64,000 bases of DNA from Nageia nagi (lineage: Eukaryota; Pinophyta): NCBI GenBank assembly GCA_050084985.1, contig JBITNC010000001.1, forward strand, positions 682,001 through 746,000, written 5' to 3'. The notes under the pieces are model-generated. The model saw nothing but the letters and a program-made list of their open reading frames with translations. It was not told the DNA's origin and did no database searches. Within the stretch, counting starts at the first letter, position 1. Every line of letters begins with the position of its first letter. This document shows, piece after piece, positions 1 to 10,900 of the stretch. Made by a program: the position numbers and the translations under genes.

Positions 1-1416
1 CACATTTTTGAATGGAACCAGGTCCCGGAAGTGATGAGGTTAGCAAGAGATAATCGAAGAAGCGGAGCCCGTAAATTAAGGGTTCCGAAGAAAGTGAGTA
101 GAGCATTCCTGAATAAAGAGATGACATCACGAAGGATAAGATAGTCACATTTTGGTAATGAAACCGGGTTTCGGAGATGATGAGGTCAGCAAGGAGTGAT
201 CAAATAGCCGGAGCCGATGAGTAGAGCAGTCCGGAAGTATGAAGATGACATCACGGGGAGAACGATGTTCACAATTTTGAATGAAACCGGGTCCCGAAAG
301 TGATGAGGTCAGCAAGGGGAATTAATAAGCCGGGGTCAGTAAATAAAGCATTCCAGAATGAAATGACGATGTCACAGAAGAAAGGCTAAAGCTCAGTTGT
401 GGAAAAGCCCGGGTTCCGGAGAAAGTGAGTAGAACATTCCGAAAGCATGAAGATGACATCATGGGGAGAACAACGTTCACATTTTTTAATGAAATTGGGT
501 CCCGAAGATGATGAGGTCAGCAAGGAGTGATCAAATAACCGGAGCCAGTGAGTAAAACATTTCGAATGTAGAGATGAGAACAGCAAAGAGAGATCAAATA
601 GCCGAAGCCAGTAAATAGAATATCTCGAAAGCGATGAGGATAGCGAGAAGTCAGATCACAGTCCTTAAGAAGCTGTATCATCTACAATCTACCCAGTTTT
701 GTAATATTCTGCCAAGTGGCATATGTAGGTAGTATCAGTTAAAAGAAGGCTAGAATCTTGAAGCCGTTTTGTAAACGTTTCTGTTTTGCAAATTCTTGTA
801 ATTGTTGTTGCTTTAGTATAAGTATATGAAAATAAAGTGAAAGAAGGGTCGGAAGCCCTAGTATTGCTCTTTACATTTGTTCTCGAAGACCTATAGTTTT
901 TATCAGTAATATGATACCATCTTGACCTTTCTTGTCTAGCACTCGTAATTGTCATTCTTAATTTGGTTACATCGTGGTAGCTTGGCTTGTTTCCTGAATG
1001 GTAATCGCGAGCTGCTAGTATAACTGTGTCTACTACATGGTAGAGTAAAGCTGGGAAACTATTAGAGTGAGAGCTTGTACCGTAGCTACTACACTAGATT
1101 CAGACCAAGGTTTCACACACTGTGAAAGCCCGTGCTGAACTAGTGATCCACCTTTACTTTCTCTCTTGTTACCCTAAGCCTTTTTGCTTAAATTCCTCGC
1201 ACTCTACTCCTTTTTATTTTCTTTCCTGTTACCCTAACCCTTTTGCTTAAATTCCTCGCACTCTACTCCTTTTTATTTTCTTTCCTGTTACCTCTTCTAC
1301 ACCCAATGTATAAGGAACCGGCCTTCTCCGGAGATCAGACTGTCACCATAGTCTGTTCTTGATTTACTTTGGTTAAGATTGTTCGTGGTGCATATATTAC
1401 ACAATCCTAATCAACA
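1..1416 (+). repeat. 5' LTR of the Tat element (3' part only)
   Basis: Matches 12080-13499 along its whole length. The two copies stop agreeing just after the shared CAACAGTA near 1412-1419, and the canonical LTR end CA falls at 1416. The U3 part (1-660) holds degenerate tandem repeats. A TATA-like TATAAGTATATGAAAAT lies near 817-832. About 2.5 copies of a roughly 60-bp unit (TGTTACCCTAA...) lie at 1168-1290 in the R/U5 part. By eye, the U3 part differs from the 3' copy much more (roughly 8%) than the R/U5 part does (a few percent), mostly by transitions. Confidence 0.88.
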
Positions 1417-1427
1417 GTATTTCTTTT

Positions 1428-1475
1428 TGGCACGCCCGGTGGGACACAAAGAAACTTATTGGCGACTCTGCTGAA
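1428..1475 (+). promoter_or_regulatory. primer-binding-site region of the Tat element
   Basis: Two tRNA-3'-end-like stretches, both starting with TGG, follow the LTR: TGGCACGCCCGGTGGGAC at 1428-1445 and TGGCGACTCTGCTG at 1460-1473. Both types of sequence occur after the LTR in Tat/Ogre-like plant elements. The second resembles the tRNA-Arg-type site I recall for that group. Which one primes cannot be settled by reading. Confidence 0.55.
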
Positions 1476-1564
1476 GCACTATCTATGGTATGTATTAAAG
1501 CAAATTATTTGTAAATATCATATGTGCTTTTGAACCTATCACTTTCTTTTGCAACCTAGAGTTT

Positions 1565-2657
1565 ATGTGGACAAGATCTAAAACTAGAGCAGCAAAAGAA
1601 GCATCGAATTTTAGAACGTTAGATACTCCTAAGAGAAAGACCCTGATCAAGTCCAAGTCTCTGAATAGTATCAACTCCCTAAAATCCTTTACCAAGCCAG
1701 AATCATCCAATCTTCACACTAGAAATACTTCTCCTGAAATGGCTAATCCAGCTCAGAATATTTATCCGAAATGGGACAATGGAGTACCAATAGCCCTGGC
1801 AGTGTTGCATGAAATCCCAGCAAATGTTTTCAAAACCCTTCTCGAGTTTGATGCAACTGATGCAACTTCAGAGAAAAGGCTTACGAGCATTGTGTTGATG
1901 TAGCTGGCCTAGTGAAGATTCATAATATCCAACATGAAGATGTCATGGTGAGATTACTGGCTCAGTCTTTCAAAGGAAAGGTCCTAGATTGGTATAGGGG
2001 CCTTCCTAATGGATCTATAACCACTTGGGCTCAACTGGTAGAGCCCTTTATCTTGGAATTTAATGAATTAGGAGATCCTTTTTCTTTGTTAACACAGTTC
2101 ACTTCAATCAAAAGATATGAGCAAAAAAATATCCCTGATTTCAATATTAGATTCCAAAAAACTTGGATGAGAGTACCCATGCCAGTAAGGCCTCAACAAT
2201 TTCAAGCCCTAATGTATTACCTAAGAGCCTTTCCTCCGGATCTCTCTCTGCAAATCCAAAATTTTGAAGTAAATACTTTCCTGAGGTCTATAGACAAGTA
2301 GTATATGCTGAATCCTATCTTATTGCAGTTGGAAAATTGCCAAGTCGCATGCCAATGCCTTATTTTCTAGTAACCGCTCAACAACAAATTTTGAGACCTC
2401 AAGCAATTAGTTTGGCTCCACCACTGGCCAGTATCCCCGCCCCTGTTCAACAGTGGCCATCAACCTTGCCAGTCCCTAGAGCTCGCTTGGCTTTACCAGC
2501 CCCTTATCAGCCTAATATGAATCAAGGGGTAGCTTCATCGACGGAGATTCAAGAACTCTGAAACTTGTGTAGAAATATGGCAAACTAGATTACCATTCTA
2601 AGCAGACAAAACAATGCAAGAAGATATCCTTATCCTGTTGTAGAAAAAGCTCAGCAT
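1565..2657 (+). pseudogene. gag (N-terminal and capsid part) of the Tat element, broken
   Basis: Structural polyprotein of the retrotransposon, which forms the cytoplasmic particle. The first open stretch (1565-1903) has a basic N-terminus. It ends at a TAG just before the segment reading LAW and is continued in a neighbouring frame at 1912-2301. That second stretch contains the retrotransposon gag capsid signature: VMVRLLAQSFKGKVLDWYRG, then TTWAQL, then F...F...RYEQK. A Pro/Gln/Ala-rich linker follows at 2337-2561. Stops near 1903, 2301 and 2561 break the reading frame, so it is a pseudogene. The homology call is firm, but the original start is only presumed to be the ATG at 1565. Confidence 0.8.
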
Positions 2658-3980
2658 GTGTTGAATGAAGATGTAAGCCAAGCTTCCTCTTTCGGGTCAG
2701 CCACGGGTTTGTGTTTGGCCTGCAATGATGCTCATGAACAAACCACATGCCCTGTTTATCAGTACCAGGAGTATCTATCAAGAAGTGGGGGTATTCCTCC
2801 GCCCAGTGTAGTTGATGACGTGAACCAAAATGTGAACCTGATGAATTTTGCACCGGTGGATATAGGAGTTTTTGCTGTGGAAACAAGATCAGGAAAAAGT
2901 CCCCTAGTCTCTAGCATTTCAGAAAGAAAAGTTGAACCCCAAAAGAGTTCCGGAGCAGTGTTTCCTAAAAGGCAAGATGCAGTTCCCAGTTCTAAGGAAA
3001 AGATCCCGGAAAAGGAAACGGTTTCCCAAAAATTCCCATTTTCGGAAACCAAATCGATGCCCAAAGCCAGTGATCAAAATCTCCGGAGGTTAAGGTTCCC
3101 TTCACTTACCAAGCACCAGAGAAAAGATGATACTCTACAGCTTCAGGAAAAATTTACTGATAGATTCAGAAACAAAATTGGCGAACCTCCGACTATCCCA
3201 GAGTTTAACATTATGGCAGAGCTAAAGAGAACTCCAGCGAGAGTGTCCTTGTTTGAAGCCCTAAAAATTCCCGGACAAATTGATTTACTGAAAACATCTC
3301 TTATAGCATTGAATGAAGGAATGGAAAGAGTGCTTAATCTTTTTGAAACATCGAAATATCGGGGGATGGGAAAGAACAAACCTCCAACTTTTTACATGAC
3401 TTTGGAAATCGAGGGATATGTACTCCATAATTGTTTGGTTGATTCTGGGGCAGCTACTACTGTGATGCCTAAAGCAGTGTGCGATGTAATGGGGTTGCCT
3501 ATGACAAGAACATCCACCAGAGTATTACAACTGGATTCCACACCTGTCAAAATAGTAGGAGTAATCAAGGATGTAGTCCTAAAAATACATGAGTGTCCCT
3601 CTGTAATTATTATTCAGGAAGTTGTAGTTGTTGAGCTACCCCCTTTGTTCGGGCTATGTCTGTCTAGAGAGTTTACAGCTAAGATAGGGGGTTATCTAGC
3701 AATGGATTACACTCATTATTTGATCCCTTGTGGGAATAAGAGGGTAAGACTGAATAATGAGGAAATTTTTGAGTTTCACGTAGAGAAAAAGGAGGAGGTT
3801 TGCGCAAACTTTGGTGAATTGGAAGAATCAGACGAATTGCTGGAAGAGCTGCAAACTGAAGACCCTTGTAGTATGAGTATGCTCAACACCATCTACGACG
3901 TGGAGTTTGGAAATTATTGTTTAATAGAGCTAGAATCTTTCATCTCGGGAACTCACAAGGGAAGATTTCAGGAGAAATGA
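2658..3980 (+). CDS. gag C-terminus with CCHC-like knuckle, plus aspartic protease
   Basis: Longest open stretch of the element (440 codons). Near residues 20-32 is the cysteine/histidine cluster CLACNDAHEQTTC, a zinc-knuckle-like motif with C-x2-C-x3-H-x4-C spacing, one residue short of the classic spacing. A hydrophilic, charged linker follows. The retropepsin domain begins near residue 245, with the active-site motif LVDSGAATTV (around nt 3437-3466) and the downstream family pattern LQLDSTPVKIVG. Retropepsin cleaves the gag-pol polyprotein in the particle. The frame ends at TGA 3978-3980, directly before the extra RNase H. It is a piece of gag-pol, not an independent gene; the first ATG is simply the first Met after an upstream stop. 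Confidence 0.82.
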   Translation: MLNEDVSQASSFGSATGLCLACNDAHEQTTCPVYQYQEYLSRSGGIPPPSVVDDVNQNVNLMNFAPVDIGVFAVETRSGKSPLVSSISERKVEPQKSSGAVFPKRQDAVPSSKEKIPEKETVSQKFPFSETKSMPKASDQNLRRLRFPSLTKHQRKDDTLQLQEKFTDRFRNKIGEPPTIPEFNIMAELKRTPARVSLFEALKIPGQIDLLKTSLIALNEGMERVLNLFETSKYRGMGKNKPPTFYMTLEIEGYVLHNCLVDSGAATTVMPKAVCDVMGLPMTRTSTRVLQLDSTPVKIVGVIKDVVLKIHECPSVIIIQEVVVVELPPLFGLCLSREFTAKIGGYLAMDYTHYLIPCGNKRVRLNNEEIFEFHVEKKEEVCANFGELEESDELLEELQTEDPCSMSMLNTIYDVEFGNYCLIELESFISGTHKGRFQEK

Positions 3981-3984
3981 AATA

Positions 3985-4380
3985 TGGGAGATGTCTTTTG
4001 ATGGAGCAAGATCCAAAAATGGATCCGGGGCTGGGATTATCCTGAACCAACCCAATTGGTAAGGTACATAGATTTTCTTTCAGACTCACCTGGTTATGTT
4101 CAAATAATGTGGCAGAATATGAAGCTATTTGCCTGGGACTAGAACAAGCTATCAAAATGAAAATTTAGTGTCTAAAGATCAAAGGGGATTAGACTTGATC
4201 GTGAAACAGGTGACAGGTAAATGTTCAGTCAAACATCATTATTTGAAAGCCTACAGAAATCGGGTTTGGGATCTGTTTGAGCATTTCGAAGCATTGCATA
4301 TTCAGTCTGTCCCAAGGAAATTCAACCAAGAAGCTGATGCATTAGCACAAATGGGAGCCAGTTTTGATCCCACCAATGAC
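3985..4380 (+). pseudogene. archaeal-type RNase H (aRNH) between protease and RT, frameshifted
   Basis: Three blocks of the plant/archaeal-type RNase H family are legible in order across frameshifts. The N-terminal strand with the first acidic residue and glycine run reads MSFDGARSKNGSGAGIIL (about 3987-4040). The helix block NNVAEYEAICLGLEQAIKM carries the catalytic Glu (about 4104-4160). The C-terminal block reads VPRKFNQEADALAQMGAS (about 4309-4362). The domain degrades RNA in RNA/DNA hybrids. Tat-group elements carry such a second RNase H in addition to the gypsy one. Here it lies upstream of RT, whereas the gypsy RNase H follows RT at 5640-6070. The third acidic residue region (around 4170-4200) is disrupted by a frameshift and stop. 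Confidence 0.8.
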
Positions 4381-4639
4381 TGGTTCCGGAGGAAGAGTGT
4401 TCAGCTCATTTTAGGCCATCAGTTCCGGATAATGATTCCTTTTGGCAGGTTTTCCGGGATGAAGCTCAAATTAATTAGTTTTTATTACAACAAGGGTATG
4501 CATGCAGTAGGAGAAGAGGACTCCGAAGTTTTCTGGAACAAGACATAATTCAGCTGAATAACAATAAACTCCCTAAAGATTTGATTCCGTTCGAAGGATT
4601 GTTCGACAGAAGTGACCAGGTAAAAATAAGGGGTATGAA

Positions 4640-5540
4640 TATAAACCCGGATAACTATAAAGAACATGAAGTTTTTCCGGGTAAGTCATTAAAAATTGGT
4701 ATATCTAATACTTCAGAATAGATTCAGAAATTGTACAGTTATGCAGAAACGTATGTTGATGTTATTGCTTGGTCTTATGATGATTTAAAGGTTTTTGATA
4801 AATCAGTGATACAACATAAATCGAGTTGATAGATGATGCTAAACTGGTCAGACAAAAACAAAGACCAGTAAACCCTAAGATCGAAGTTGCCATGAAGCAG
4901 GAGGTGCTGAAACTGTACAAGGCTGGGATAATTTATCCCATCAAGCATTCCACTTGGGTAGCCAATCTTGTGCCTTTCGGAAGAAAAATGGCGAGATAAG
5001 GTTGTGTGTAGATTTCTGAGGTTTGAACAGAGTATCATTGAGGGATCATTACCCCTTACCTCCAATGGAACAAATACTAAATATTGTAGCTGAAGCTGAA
5101 AAGTTCTCTTTGATAGACGGTTTCTCCAGGTATAATCAAATTTGGGTCCGGAATGAAGATCAATTCAAAATAGCTTTTACAACTAAATGGGGCATGTTTG
5201 CTTTTCAGAGAATACCGTTTGGACTGTCCAATGCAGGGGCTACCTTTCAAAGAGCTATGGATTATGCATTTGGAGAGCTGGTAAATAAGAGTCTATTGGT
5301 ATACCTTGACGATATTACTGTTTTCTCTCATATAGAAACATGCATGTTCAACATCTGGAGCAAGCCTTCATCAAATGTAAGAGGTATGGTATATCCTTAA
5401 ATCCTAAGAAGTCTATCTTCGCAGTAGATGAGGGTAAATTATTGGGCCATGTCATTTCAAAAGAGGGATGGGCTATTGATCGGATAGAGTTAAAGCTATA
5501 AATGACTTGTCTCTCCCGTCTAATAAGAAGTCTCTGCAAT
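4640..5540 (+). pseudogene. reverse transcriptase of the Tat element, broken
   Basis: Copies element RNA into DNA. A lead-in resembling the gypsy pre-RT segment (ETYVDVIAWSYDDLKVFD, about 4748-4800) is followed by RT blocks in shifting frames: a fingers block ending GEIRLCVDF near 5000, SLIDGFSRYNQI (about 5110-5145), FQRIPFGLSNAGATFQRAMD (about 5203-5262) and the catalytic YLDDITVFS (about 5302-5328). GKLLGHVISKEG lies near 5434-5468. A TGA near 5018 and frameshifts around 4830, 4980, 5330 and 5490 inactivate it. The catalytic Asp pair is retained. Confidence 0.87.
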
Positions 5541-6074
5541 CTTTTCTGGGTAGATTAACTTTGTCAGAAGATTTATTCAGGATTTCTCAAACATTATCAA
5601 ACCTATCACCCGGATGCTAAAAAAAGATACTCCTTTTGTATGGACTGAGGAAGGTAAAGAAGCTTTTCAGAAAATTAAGGTAGCAATTACAAAAGCTCCT
5701 TACTGAGAAATCCAGATTTTAGCCAAGAATTTATTCTGTACGCATATGGTTCAGATACTAGTGTTGCAGCCGTTTTAACCCAGAAGTACGAAAGAAATGA
5801 AGAATATCCAGTCGCATTTTTCAGCCAAACTATGAACAGTTGTGAGGAAAAATACACTTTCATTGAAAAATAGGTCCTGGCTATTGTGAAAGCACTTGGT
5901 AAGTTAAAACATTACATTGCTCAGAGCAGGATTTTGATTCTAACTATACACCCGGATGTTAGGTCTTATGTTATGCAGGGAGAATTGGGAGAAGGAAGAC
6001 CAGGTGGATTTCAAAAATTCTAAAATACGATGTGGAAATTCGGCCCACCAAGCTCATAAAAGGAAGAGCACTTT
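5541..6074 (+). pseudogene. connection and gypsy-type RNase H of the Tat element, broken
   Basis: Follows RT directly. Recognisable pieces are the pre-RNase H segment (SLQSFLGRL, then TPFVWTEEGKEAFQKIK at about 5632-5680), a degenerate first catalytic block ending in TSVAAVLTQK, the AFFSQTMNSCEEKYTFIEK block (about 5815-5870), and the tether-like TKLIKGRALCEQLA (about 6047-6090) that leads into the integrase frame. At least three stops or frameshifts (near 5703, 5870 and 6020) break it. With the upstream aRNH, this gives the element two RNase H domains. Confidence 0.8.
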
Positions 6075-7419
6075 GTGAGCAACTTGCAAAACCTACGATT
6101 ACCGGAAAAGGAGATGGTATGCTTTGTTGAACAAGAAACCCCGGAATCCATACCCGGAGATACGACAAAGGATTGGATGGAGCAATTAAGCAAATATTTT
6201 GAGATCGAAAAACTGCCAGGAAACATGAATGCATCCCAAAGAAGGCGATTCAAGATACACGCCCATAATTACACGGAGATAGATCAGATACTTTATAGGA
6301 GAAATCACGATGGCGTTTTGCTAAGATGTGTACCGATGACAAAGTCAGCTAAGCTCATTGAAGAGTTTCATTTCGGAGAGTCTGGAGGTCATTACTCCGG
6401 ATACACGACAGTGGGTAAGATCATTCAAGCGGGATATTACTGGCCCACTATGTTCAAAGAGGCTTTTGCAAAGGCACAAAATTGTGAGAAGTGTCAGAGG
6501 TATGTGGGAAGAAAGAGAAATGCGGCATTACCATTGGAACCAATCCAAGTAGAAGAACCCTTCCAACAGTGGGGGCTAGATTTTATCAGAGTCATCAATC
6601 CAAACTCCTCTTCCGGACACAAATTTATCCTCACTGCTACAGACTTTTTTACCAGATGGGCGGAAGCAGAGGACGTAAAAGAGCCAAATCAGAAGACTGT
6701 TCTGAGATTTGTGGAAAAGTTAATTACCAGGTATGGTGTTCCTCAAATGATAATTTCGGATAATGGTTTGGCACACGTAGGAGCTAAAGTTATTGATTTT
6801 GCTAGGAGATTAGGTATCTATTGGAAAACTTCCTCAAATTATTACCCCCAGGGTAATGGTTTGGCTGAGTCCACAAACAAAAATTTGATTCAGATTCTCA
6901 AAAGAACAGTGGAGGATAATCCCCGGACTTGGCACGAAAAGCTCAATTGGGCATTGTGGGCAGATAGGATCACAGTAAAGTCAGCCATTAAAACCAGCCC
7001 ATATACATTGGTATACGGTAAAAGGGCGGTATTACCAAGTCATTTTGAGCTTCCGATTTTAAAAGTTTTGCAAGAATATGGTGAGGATTTTGAATCTCTC
7101 GAGGTTCGGATGAATGAACTGTTGCATCTAGAAGAGCTCCGGAATCAATCATATCAAGACCTCTGGAGAAGAAATGAAATAGTAAAAAGATGGTTTGATG
7201 TCGAAAATCAACTTTGGATACTTTCAGAGAAGGAGATTTAGTATTGAAATGGGATGAGGACAGAGCTAAACCGGGGAAACACAAAAAATTCGAGTCCATG
7301 TGGTCCGGACCCTATGTAGTAGCTAAATACTTGGGAAAAATGCCTTTGAGCTGGCAAAATTAAATGGGTGCAAATTACGATTTCAGTTAATGGACAGCAC
7401 CTAAAGCGATATAAGACCG
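6075..7419 (+). CDS. integrase of the Tat element
   Basis: Inserts the cDNA into host DNA. An open frame of 388 codons covers the zinc-binding HHCC region (GGHYSGYTT ... CEKCQRYVG), the DDE core with Asp in WGLDFI, Asp in MIISDNGLA and Glu in GNGLAESTNK, and the GPY-like tail. After a frameshift at about 7241, the tail continues as SMWSGPYVVAKYLGK and ends near 7419 with LKRYKT. The three catalytic acids are present, which makes this the best-preserved enzyme of the element. The true N-terminus is upstream, in the RNase H/tether segment; the ATG at 6075 is only the start of the open frame. Confidence 0.9.
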
Positions 7420-7921
7420 TAAGCGCGGGACAGTGATTGTTTTTTTTTTTTAAATATGATTTTGTACACATATTGTAAATAGTGTGCCGTTTCATTTATT
7501 TCAAGTTGTCGTTATGGTTGTCAGTTATTTATTAGTAACTTAGTGGTAGTTGTACTTTTTAAATCGGCAGAATTGAAGTTTCCAAAAGGGTATAGAAAAT
7601 CAAATCTCGGAGTTCCTGAAAAGAGCGCATAATATCAAATCGATTATTAATGCTACCATCCGTGAGGATATTGTGCGCGTTCCAAGAGATTGTGCATCAA
7701 TCAACAAAGGAGCTATAAAAGGACCAAGAGCACTACTCGCCAAAATACCTAAATTCCAGAATTCATAAGAAGTATTCGCTTACAAATTTGCAAAACTAGT
7801 ATCTACTACGCATTCCAAGAGCCGTGGAATATAGCGAAAGAATCGAGTAAAGCAAAGTGTTGGTTAGGGGTGACAGAAGTGATACAAGAAGAGTTGATAA
7901 GCGTAGCACAAGCAAACAGAA
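7420..7921. other. non-coding spacer between integrase and the extra ORF
   Basis: About 500 bases with a short T-run at 7440-7452 and no coherent coding signal. The later part (7700-7920) is richer in purines and leads to the ATG at 7922. In the element it may serve as leader for a spliced or internally started transcript of the extra ORF, but no splice or promoter signal could be assigned with confidence. Confidence 0.4.
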
Positions 7922-10900
7922 ATGAGCTCAGGATCATCGATGAAGACAGCAAGGAAAATAACGGATTCCATGGAATTATTGTGGGATATTGAAATTACAG
8001 CCCGAAATAAGAACCCGAAGGGCACCGCTGAAGGTAAGTGTCCAAACTTCAGTTTTAATCATATAGCACATTCACCAATGGGGTCGGGCCTCATGTATTT
8101 CATCCCCCATAGATGCTTTCCTGCTCCTAAGTTGATAGAGTTTATAAAGGGGGCATTTGATCCTGCAACCAGGATAGTCAGAGACTTGCAAGGTAGAACT
8201 ATCTTAAATTTGGATTCCATTTCAATAGCAAAGGCTTTTAATCCACCCTCCCCTATGCATTCCCTTGTGCACATTGATTGGCATATGACCCCCAGTTCCA
8301 ATCTAGAGCAAATATCACGGCCTGGCTAAATAAAAATGCAGCTGGGACTGTAAAGTTTATGGAGTTCCCCAATTCTGAGCTCCCGCTCTCCAATTTTTCT
8401 GCACATCTGTAATTATTATTATCCATGTTGGCCATAGCAGCGGGTGAAGAGACAGATAGGTATGTCTCGCCATCAAAATTAGCTATTGCATACCTAGATT
8501 TCCCATCCAAACTCTCCTACAATGTATGACTGGGCCATTGCCCTTTCAGATGGAATATCTGAACAGTTAGAAAAGATTAGTGAGGGATTTCATTTTTCGT
8601 ATGTGTCACACATTATTTGGATGATAATTCATCAAATGCAGATGTTTTCAAGAATTTAACCTTGTTTCGGACTGATGAAAGAGGGTCTCAGAAGCCAGTG
8701 GACCAATGGACTGAGGAGGTGAGGTCTTCAGCGGATTATTACTTCTTTGTAGAAAGCTTTTTGGTTCCTGCAATGAGTTTATTTACCCCCGCAGTTCCAA
8801 GATTATCAACAGCTTCTAAGCTTTACCTTCGGATGCCACATGGAGAGATCGGGGACTGTTCTTCACAGAGGAGGGTACTTTCATCAGGCTTTATGGGTAT
8901 TCTAGGGCTCCTTTCTTACTACCGGTCCATGTAATGGATTGGGTTTTCAGCATGGAATACCCAGACAAATGGATTATATAGATTCTAAATATGGAGCTGC
9001 AACAAAGAAGAGGATAGTTTATGCCCTTCCTCATAAAGTGCATGACTTGGTGCTTCAAAGCAGGGGAGCAAATGAACAATTAAAAGGTAAATTGTTGAAT
9101 TTAAAATTGAAAGAACTTAGTCAGTATTTGCTATATGATCCAGAGGATATCTTTGGCAAGAGGTTGAGGGGCTAGCCCAACCCCCCGAGTTTCAGAGCTG
9201 AATCCAGGCTGGAGCTGCTTAAATGGCAAAACCCGAAACATGAAGACAAGGTAATGCCCACTGCCTTGATTACTAAAGATTTATTACCGCCATGGTTGAG
9301 TTTTTACAGCAAAAAGGCAAATTTTGACCCAAAAATAGACTCCATCTCCAAAAAATCTTTGAAAACCTTAAGAGATCAGAGATGGAGTGAAGAAAAAATA
9401 GCCACCTTCACCCAGTACCGGATTGAGTCCGAAAATCAGAATACCCCTCTAGATTCTGATTTAGATGAGAAATTTGAGGAGATGTGGAGAATAGAACATC
9501 CTACAGACATCCCTGCAAGTGAAGGTTCGGATGATAGTGATGAGGAGGGAGAGCAGGGACCTGCAATGTCCCAAGCATCAGCTCAGGAGGAGCAACCCGA
9601 GGGAGGAACCAGGAGGTTTCCATGGAAATAGCAGCTAGGAGGCCCGGGAGGGTGTATACTGTTAAAAGGAAAGTCCAAAAGGAGATGGCACCGCTCCCAC
9701 CACCGCCAAAGAGAAGAAGAAGGAGCCCTACTCCATCAGGTACGCTCTCTACTCCCTCTTCCCCTATTTCTCTTACTCCTGCTCTGTCTTTTCCTACCAC
9801 GTCCATTTCCATTCCAAGTTCACTCCCATAAATTCCAGCAGCCATTCCAGCTTCACCCATCCAATCTCTCATAACACCACCACCGCCTATTCAATGGCAA
9901 AGCTCCCTTCCCCTCACATCCAGCCCACAAGTCCCCCCATCATTAGCGTCACCACAATACCGTCATCACCTTCGCCATCTCCGCCTCCATCATCCTCTCC
10001 TCCATCCATTCCAGCTCTTCCTACCGTGGATCCATCCGACAGTAGTGTCCCCGGGCCCAGTCAAGCTAGCCCCTTGACACCAGCACAGCAGATCGTGGCC
10101 TCCTCCTCTCAGGAGTTGAGCATCGGATCTCCATTCATTATGATATCCGGGCAACAAGTATCTATGGACAGCATCATGCAGTAGTACCAACAGATGAAAC
10201 AGGGACGAGATGCATGGATGCAGAAGCAGGTCAAGAAGCTCCCAGTTCTGGATAATCCGGTAAGGCTCCGGACTTCAATGGATCCGAAGCATAAGGTGCT
10301 TGAAATGGCTATTGCCCAAGAACCCCAAGAAGGGCAAAGTGATCTCTCCTCTATGAACACTCAGGTAAAAATTGACACACGAAGCATATCCCGAGTGATA
10401 AAAATGAGCTCTTGTAAACTGCAGTAGACCTCAACATATCAGAGCTAACAAAATTGGAGGTCAATACAATAAGCTGCAAAAGGCCCATGAAGTTATGAAG
10501 CAGCAGTTAGACACTCAGAAATTAAAATTGAAAGCTGTTGAAAATAATATATCAATTTTGAAGGCTAGTTTAGCGGTGGCTCCTACAGCAGACACTTTGA
10601 GCCAGAAAGATGCCATCATATCTCAAAGAGATGCTGAGATAGCGCCAGAGTAGCGGAGATTAGCGGTTTGAACGCCAACATAGCGCAACTCCAATCAAGC
10701 ATGAATGTGAATAAGGTAGACAAATCCTTTTTGTTAAATATAAAGAAATAATTTTGGGAGCTGAGGGCGTAGGAAATCAAAGATTTGATTCATCTAGAGA
10801 CCATGTAGAATCATGTTTATCAGAGCTCAAAAGGCTGAGGTTGAGGTCGCCAGATGCGAGAATATTTTGAATCCCATCTCAGAACAAGCCAAGCAAGCAA

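Noticed and set aside
1168-1290. CCCTAA words suggesting telomeric repeats
   Set aside because: Only two isolated occurrences within a 60-bp LTR repeat; no telomere array.
9501-9872. 123-codon minus-strand ORF rich in Gly/Glu/Leu
   Set aside because: Mirror of the Pro/Ser-rich and acidic part of the plus-strand extra ORF.
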